Made by a program: the position numbers and the translations under genes. DNA of 17,794 bases, taken from positions 1-17,794 of the forward strand of contig CALRFM010000007.1 in the NCBI GenBank assembly GCA_943356515.1, given 5' to 3'. The number at the start of each line of letters is the position of its first letter. Position 1 is the stretch's first letter. Positions 13,681-17,794 of the stretch are shown here, in pieces. The notes under the pieces are model-generated. The model was not told the origin of the DNA. It did no database searches and was given only the letters and a program-made list of their open reading frames with translations. Origin of the DNA: Patescibacteria group bacterium. Its GTDB lineage: Bacteria; Patescibacteriota; Microgenomatia; UBA1406; GWC2-37-13.

Positions 13681-15086
13681 ATACTCTCTCCCGTTCCTCT
13701 TAAAAACACTGCAGCCCAAGGTCGGTAGGTAGAATAGAATGTTTCATCTTGCATCACGTTACCATCTGCACTAAACACTTTATATTCAAACTTAGTTTTT
13801 GCACCAGATGCTGCAAAATCAATCTGTTTTGTCACTCCGGCAGGGAGTGTAGGGTCATCTTGATATTTTGCTTCTGGTGCAGGGGCGACGTCCCATATAG
13901 TTACGGGTGAGATTTTCACAGTACGATCATCTTTCTTCCCATAAAAATTAAACGTAAGAATATTATTTGTCGTATCAATAGTTGTTTGAACCAGAATAGC
14001 ACTGGGAGTATCGTTTACAAATTTGAAATCAACTGAAGGAGTATATATGGTGGCATCAAATCCAGGTTCCGAGTCATTTTCATAGTAACCTACACGGTAG
14101 GCATGAGCTGTTCTATCAATGATTGGTAATCCGGTATGTAATGCTGCACGAAACATTGTGGTAGAGACCTGGCACACACCACCACCATCTCCCAACACGG
14201 TTTTGCCATCTTTTATAACATATGCAGATTGATAGCCAGTATTTGCAGAAATATCACCAATAATATTGTTAAATGAAAAAGTAGCTCCTTGTTTTATGAG
14301 TACGCCATTAAATTTATTTGCTGCAAGAAGCACATTGTGTATGCGCGACGGAATACTATGACTATAATCAGACACTCCTTGCCCAATGAGTTCCTCAATA
14401 CCCAGATCATTAGCCTGAGCTAGGGTGATGTCTGGTTCCACCACTTCTTCTTGGAGTGTTACCGATAACGAAGTGTGTTCTGGGGTGATAGATTGTATCT
14501 CTTTATCAACTGATGCAATAAATACTTCAGTCATTATCCGAGATCCATTCTCATGTTCTTTAAATTCCTTTACTTTTCCATCTTCAAATTGAAATAATGC
14601 ATCTTTTGGCGGTACGTTATAACTCTCTTCCGCTTGAGTTATAAACTCATTTACTTCATTCATGTTATAGGCAATTCCTGTAGTAAATCGAAACTCACGA
14701 ATATGAAATATCCCATTCATTTGTTGCGCTATACGAGAAGGTACATGGTCAGATCGTCCAATCATGTGTGCTTGCTCTACGCGTGCATCGGTATCTCGCT
14801 TGAGCGCAAGTTGCTCACCAGAAAAAGTGGCAATAGGATTATCTTTATACATCACGGTGACGAGAGCTTCATTGTAATAATCATCACGCTTAATAAGAAG
14901 TTCTTTTGCTTGAGTTGAGGAAAGATTTCCCATAGGTATATCATCAATGTATACATATGGATATATATTTTCACCAACATATAATTGCACGCCAATCCAC
15001 AAGCTAAAGGCAATGGCGCTTACTGCCGCAAGCCCAAGTAACCTTCGCGACAGAATTGGATGAGTAATAAGATAATCTGCTATCAT
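13677..15086 (-). CDS. VanW family protein with PG-binding-like and G5-like regions
   Basis: This 469-aa exported protein is anchored by one N-terminal membrane helix (about 16-36). After it come two segments resembling the PG_binding_4 domain (about 40-215), then the VanW domain (about 232-365) with ATFSFNNIIGD (268-278), the strongly conserved GDGGGVCQVSTTMFRAAL (299-316) and RTAHAYRVGYY (325-335). A C-terminal segment with VTKQIDF...TKFEYKVF looks like a G5 domain. VanW proteins occur beside vancomycin-resistance and sporulation wall genes, but their chemistry is unknown; a role at the peptidoglycan is inferred. The ATG at 15086 is used because an upstream in-frame TTG at 15107 would lie inside the divergent gene and past the -10 box. 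Confidence 0.9.
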   Translation of the reverse strand: MIADYLITHPILSRRLLGLAAVSAIAFSLWIGVQLYVGENIYPYVYIDDIPMGNLSSTQAKELLIKRDDYYNEALVTVMYKDNPIATFSGEQLALKRDTDARVEQAHMIGRSDHVPSRIAQQMNGIFHIREFRFTTGIAYNMNEVNEFITQAEESYNVPPKDALFQFEDGKVKEFKEHENGSRIMTEVFIASVDKEIQSITPEHTSLSVTLQEEVVEPDITLAQANDLGIEELIGQGVSDYSHSIPSRIHNVLLAANKFNGVLIKQGATFSFNNIIGDISANTGYQSAYVIKDGKTVLGDGGGVCQVSTTMFRAALHTGLPIIDRTAHAYRVGYYENDSEPGFDATIYTPSVDFKFVNDTPSAILVQTTIDTTNNILTFNFYGKKDDRTVKISPVTIWDVAPAPEAKYQDDPTLPAGVTKQIDFAASGAKTKFEYKVFSADGNVMQDETFYSTYRPWAAVFLRGTGESI

Positions 15087-15102
15087 GTATATATGGATGA
15101 TA
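15081..15102. promoter_or_regulatory. Interlocked divergent promoters of the VanW and solute-binding genes
   Basis: This 22-bp near-palindrome (nine of eleven base pairs symmetric) begins TATCAT and ends ATGATA. The plus-strand TATCAT (15081-15086) lies six bases before the solute-binding ATG at 15093. The minus-strand TATCAT (15102-15097) lies ten bases before the VanW ATG at 15086. Each -10 box therefore lies within the first codons of the opposite gene. Confidence 0.5.
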
Positions 15103-16556
15103 ATCAAAATTCAGGTATAACACAAATGGAACCTGAAGAAGTAGCTGCAGATGTGCAGAAGCCTGAAGAAATATCGGGAAGCATACCTCCGCAATATCCC
15201 ACCGATGTTCCCGTATATGAAGAAAAAAACAATACATGGAAGTTTATTTTGGGCATTATACTTTTTTTTGCGATTGTTTTTGGGCTGGTATATTGGTTTT
15301 TCCTGCGCGATGCGGGGGGCACTGACCCAATCAGTATAGCGCCTAAAGAACCGGTAACCATAACCTATTGGGGACTATGGGACGATAAAGATATTTTCGC
15401 AAAAGCCATAGAAGCCTACCAGCAGAAAAATCCCCACGTAACAGTTGTATATGAAATGGTAGATCCTGTTCAATATCGTGAACGACTCATTGCACGAAGT
15501 CAAACGGGCAATGGGCCAGATATGTTTCGTTACCACAATACCTGGATACCCGAGATTCAAGAAGTAATATCACCTCTTCCTCCAGAGATTATGAGTAATG
15601 AAGAATTTAATACTACGTTCTACCCAATCCATCAAAAAGATCTCAAAATAGGGGAGAGCTACTATGGCATCCCTCTTATGATAGATGGCATGATGCTGGT
15701 CTATAACAAAGAAATACTCAGTCAAGCCGGCATATTGAATCCACCAACGCTTTGGGTGGGTGGAGACCAAGATATAGTGTCGGTAGCGCGTAAACTTACT
15801 GTCAGGTCAACAAGTGGTTCCATAATAACCTCAGGTATGGCCATAGGTACCGCAACAAACGTTGAGCATTTTGGAGAGCTCTTTAGCATTTTATTGTATT
15901 TAAACGGCGGAGATTTTAACGAACTTACTTCTCCTGCATCTGTAGAAGCTCTTGAGCTGTACCGGAGCTTTGCTGAAGATGGGTATTGGGATGCCACGAT
16001 GCCCAATTCAATCACCGCCTTTATTCAGGGGAAGACTGCCATGATTGTAGTGCCTTCTTGGCAGGTATCTAACATCTTGTCACAGAATCCACAGTTGCAA
16101 GTGGGTACGGCTCCCATACCCAAAGGGCTTGAAAATGCCGCTATGTCTAGTGCCAGTTATTGGGTTGAAGGGGTGAATAAGTTTAGTCCCAATCAAACAG
16201 AAGCATGGAAATTTCTTGCGTTCTTATCAGAAAAAGAACAGCAACTCAAGCTTCATGAAGCGCAAGCTGCCGTTCGCCCTTTTGGGCAAGCATATTCTCG
16301 AGTAGATATGGCAGAACTGTTGAGCGATCATCCTTACCTGGCACCCATTGTGTCTCAAGCACAGGATGATATATATGTATCTCTTCCACTTTCCGCACGC
16401 ACATTTGATGGTGGTATGAATGATGAAATCATCCAATACCTAGAAAATGCCATAACTTCTACAGAAGAAGGAGTAGATTATGGAGCGGCGCTTGGCACCG
16501 CTTCCCAAGGTATAACTACCGTGCTTGAGCGCTTCAATGTAGTGCAGTCTAAATAG
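15093..16556 (+). CDS. Membrane-anchored extracellular solute-binding protein, family 1 (MalE-like)
   Basis: This 487-aa protein has an acidic, proline-containing cytoplasmic N-terminus (1-48), one membrane helix (about 50-70), and then a periplasmic-binding-protein fold of the sugar type. The fold begins VTITYWGLWDD (88-98) and includes ARSQTGNGPDMFRYHN, a start typical of ABC sugar-binding proteins, and YYGIPLMIDGMMLVYNKEIL further on. Most such proteins in Gram-positives are lipoproteins; here there is no lipobox and the helix is the anchor. No permease or ATPase gene is in the window, so a transport role is not shown; a sensory or wall-associated role is possible. The start at 15093 is preferred; an ATG at 15126 with TATAAC four bases upstream is the alternative and would shorten the tail by 11 residues. 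Confidence 0.87.
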   Translation: MDDNQNSGITQMEPEEVAADVQKPEEISGSIPPQYPTDVPVYEEKNNTWKFILGIILFFAIVFGLVYWFFLRDAGGTDPISIAPKEPVTITYWGLWDDKDIFAKAIEAYQQKNPHVTVVYEMVDPVQYRERLIARSQTGNGPDMFRYHNTWIPEIQEVISPLPPEIMSNEEFNTTFYPIHQKDLKIGESYYGIPLMIDGMMLVYNKEILSQAGILNPPTLWVGGDQDIVSVARKLTVRSTSGSIITSGMAIGTATNVEHFGELFSILLYLNGGDFNELTSPASVEALELYRSFAEDGYWDATMPNSITAFIQGKTAMIVVPSWQVSNILSQNPQLQVGTAPIPKGLENAAMSSASYWVEGVNKFSPNQTEAWKFLAFLSEKEQQLKLHEAQAAVRPFGQAYSRVDMAELLSDHPYLAPIVSQAQDDIYVSLPLSARTFDGGMNDEIIQYLENAITSTEEGVDYGAALGTASQGITTVLERFNVVQSK

Positions 16557-16570
16557 CTCGTCAAATATGG

Positions 16571-16579
16571 TACTATATT
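16571..16579 (+). promoter_or_regulatory. -10 region of the last gene
   Basis: TACTAT (16571-16576) lies eight bases before the ATG at 16585, and the overlapping TATATT (16574-16579) lies five bases before it. Both start shortly after the solute-binding gene stop. Confidence 0.4.
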
Positions 16580-16584
16580 GAGAT

Positions 16585-17794
16585 ATGGGATTTTCATTTC
16601 CCTTTCTCAAATCGCGTCAAAAAAAACAAGAATACTTCGGACTGTATCTTACAGACTCTTCAGCATATGGTTTCTTATTTAGTTTGCTAGATGGCAAACA
16701 AACAATACTCACTCAAAATACATTCGGCTTAACAGCGGGGTTTGAAAATATCTTAGAGGACATCGACAATCTGATATCTGACATAGAATTAAAGACAAAT
16801 ATTCATGTAGAGCAGACTATTTTTTTTCTTCATTCATGGATGATTGATGAAGAAACATTGGAAATAAAAGATCCTTACAAGGGGATTATTCAAAAACTTG
16901 CCAAAGATCTGGAACTCAAACCACTTGGTTACATAGATGTTGAAGAAGCACTTCTTCGTAACCTTAAAGCTCAATCTGTCATGAATGCAGTTTCCATAGA
17001 AGTAAATAAATCCAAACTGGGAGTGTTTATTTATAAAGGTGGTGTGAAAGTACACAATCAATACACAGCCCGCACTGACGAAGTAGGAGATGACATAACT
17101 TCAGTACTTAAAGGATTGCCCAAACACGTTGTTATTCCTAGTAAGCTGTTTATATACGGAGATGATGATAAAGCTGAAGTTTCATCAGAACTGGCAACAT
17201 ATGAATGGGATGAATCCGTGTTCCCCGAGCATCCAACTTTGGAAGTAGTAAAGCAACAAGAGATTAACGAAGCGCTCATGCAAGTATTTGCCAAAGAGTT
17301 GGGCAGCGAATCTGAAAATACAGACAAGAAGCCACCTCTATCTACTGAACCACAATCAGATACCACTGGGTCTATGGGATTTGTGATTGGTAAAGATGTC
17401 GTTAAAGATGGTGTGCCAAAACAAGATCCAATACCCGAACCAATAGTATCTTCACCCACCACATTACATCCATTATCACAATTCATTCAAAAAATGAAAA
17501 AACTCATACCTAGGAATAATAATAACAAAGGTAAAACCTATGCTGTCTTTGGAGGCATTGCAGTAGTTATCATATTGGCTCTTATTGGGTACGAATATTT
17601 CTTACACACCCTTACCATAACGGTGTATTTGAAAGCAAATGTGGTTGAAGAGACACTGGAGTTGGAACTTCCTATAAAAGAAGAAAGTTCAAAAGAATTA
17701 GCAGTCGTTAAAAAGTCAGTTAAAAGCGCCTTCTCTGAACAAAAGAAAGCAACTGGAGCACGTGAAATAGGAGAAAAAGCAACAGGGCAAGTCG
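16585..17794 (+). CDS. PilM-like/transmembrane protein of the CPR 'baseplate J-like' type, N-terminal part
   Basis: The gene is open from ATG at 16585 to the right edge, with 403 residues visible and no stop. Residues about 15-235 resemble a degenerate actin-like (PilM/FtsA) domain: FGLYLTDSSAYGFLF at the N-terminus, VNKSKLGVFIYKGG in the middle and LFIYGDD later; the nucleotide-binding motifs are poor. A charged, proline-containing linker (about 238-318) leads to one membrane helix (about 319-340). An outer segment follows that starts LTITVYLKANVVEE and later has KATGAREIGEKATGQV (about 386-401). From memory, this outer sequence style (AFSEQKKATG... EKATG) matches large proteins of Microgenomates genomes labelled baseplate J-like. 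That label is an automatic name, and the function is unknown; a link to type IV pili or a cell-surface assembly is possible. Confidence 0.65.
   Translation, partial: MGFSFPFLKSRQKKQEYFGLYLTDSSAYGFLFSLLDGKQTILTQNTFGLTAGFENILEDIDNLISDIELKTNIHVEQTIFFLHSWMIDEETLEIKDPYKGIIQKLAKDLELKPLGYIDVEEALLRNLKAQSVMNAVSIEVNKSKLGVFIYKGGVKVHNQYTARTDEVGDDITSVLKGLPKHVVIPSKLFIYGDDDKAEVSSELATYEWDESVFPEHPTLEVVKQQEINEALMQVFAKELGSESENTDKKPPLSTEPQSDTTGSMGFVIGKDVVKDGVPKQDPIPEPIVSSPTTLHPLSQFIQKMKKLIPRNNNNKGKTYAVFGGIAVVIILALIGYEYFLHTLTITVYLKANVVEETLELELPIKEESSKELAVVKKSVKSAFSEQKKATGAREIGEKATGQV

Noticed and set aside
17058..17486. A 142-aa minus-strand reading frame, Ser-rich
   Set aside because: It is antisense to the open plus-strand gene starting at 16585, which has a promoter box, membrane helix and coherent protein features.
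1..17794. Search for a CRISPR array, tRNA or rRNA genes, riboswitches, transposases and att sites
   Set aside because: No regularly spaced repeats, cloverleaf, rRNA or transposase sequence was recognisable, and there is almost no non-coding space to hold them.

Overview
The window is gene-dense, AT-rich bacterial chromosome. It carries one partial gene at each edge and sixteen complete protein genes. There is no rRNA, tRNA, CRISPR array or insertion sequence that I can see, and no gap above about 80 bp. The gene set (YvcK, a Gram-positive-type DgkA, MraY, LCP and VanW proteins, an LPxTG-like surface protein, and a membrane-spanning protein of the kind labelled 'baseplate J-like' in candidate-phyla genomes) together with the very tight packing suggests a Patescibacteria/CPR genome, most likely of the Microgenomates type. 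That assignment is inference; no marker gene in the window proves it.

Layout. (1) 1-3080, cell-envelope precursors: a sugar-nucleotidyltransferase start on the minus strand, divergent from yvcK - dgkA - mraY and then a small surface protein with LPETG and LPVAG motifs. (2) 3072-5583: tpiA on the minus strand, divergent from a short UvrD/PcrA-type helicase. (3) 5584-7629, a more AT-rich block that looks acquired: a short GC-rich palindromic element, a glycosyltransferase, and a two-gene module of a 61-aa protein and a HEPN-like 179-aa protein. (4) 7635-10563: serB-serA-serC, all three enzymes of the phosphorylated serine pathway. (5) 10584-11807: a membrane-anchored cyclophilin converging on a NYN/LabA-type nuclease. 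(6) 11824-16556, envelope genes in alternating orientation: LCP transferase, hexapeptide acyltransferase, VanW/G5 protein, and a membrane-anchored solute-binding protein. (7) 16585-end: start of a large protein with a PilM/actin-like N-terminal part, a membrane segment and an extracellular part that runs off the window.

How the genes fit together. TIM feeds the 3-phosphoglycerate branch from which SerA, SerC and SerB make serine. DgkA (undecaprenol kinase type) can supply the lipid carrier that MraY loads and that LCP proteins later release when attaching glycopolymers to the wall. YvcK is known in Bacillus to bind UDP-GlcNAc and tie central carbon flow to wall synthesis, so its divergent pairing with a sugar nucleotidyltransferase makes sense.

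The most striking pattern is regulatory. Essentially every gene at the head of a transcription unit has a TATAAT-like box only about 5-11 bases before its start codon, no recognisable -35 box, and no Shine-Dalgarno sequence. This points to pervasive leaderless mRNAs. Divergent gene pairs push this to an extreme: between the VanW and solute-binding genes only 6 bp separate the two start codons, and each gene's -10 box lies inside the other's coding sequence within a 22-bp near-palindrome. Convergent genes overlap or nearly touch at their stop codons, with no visible terminators.
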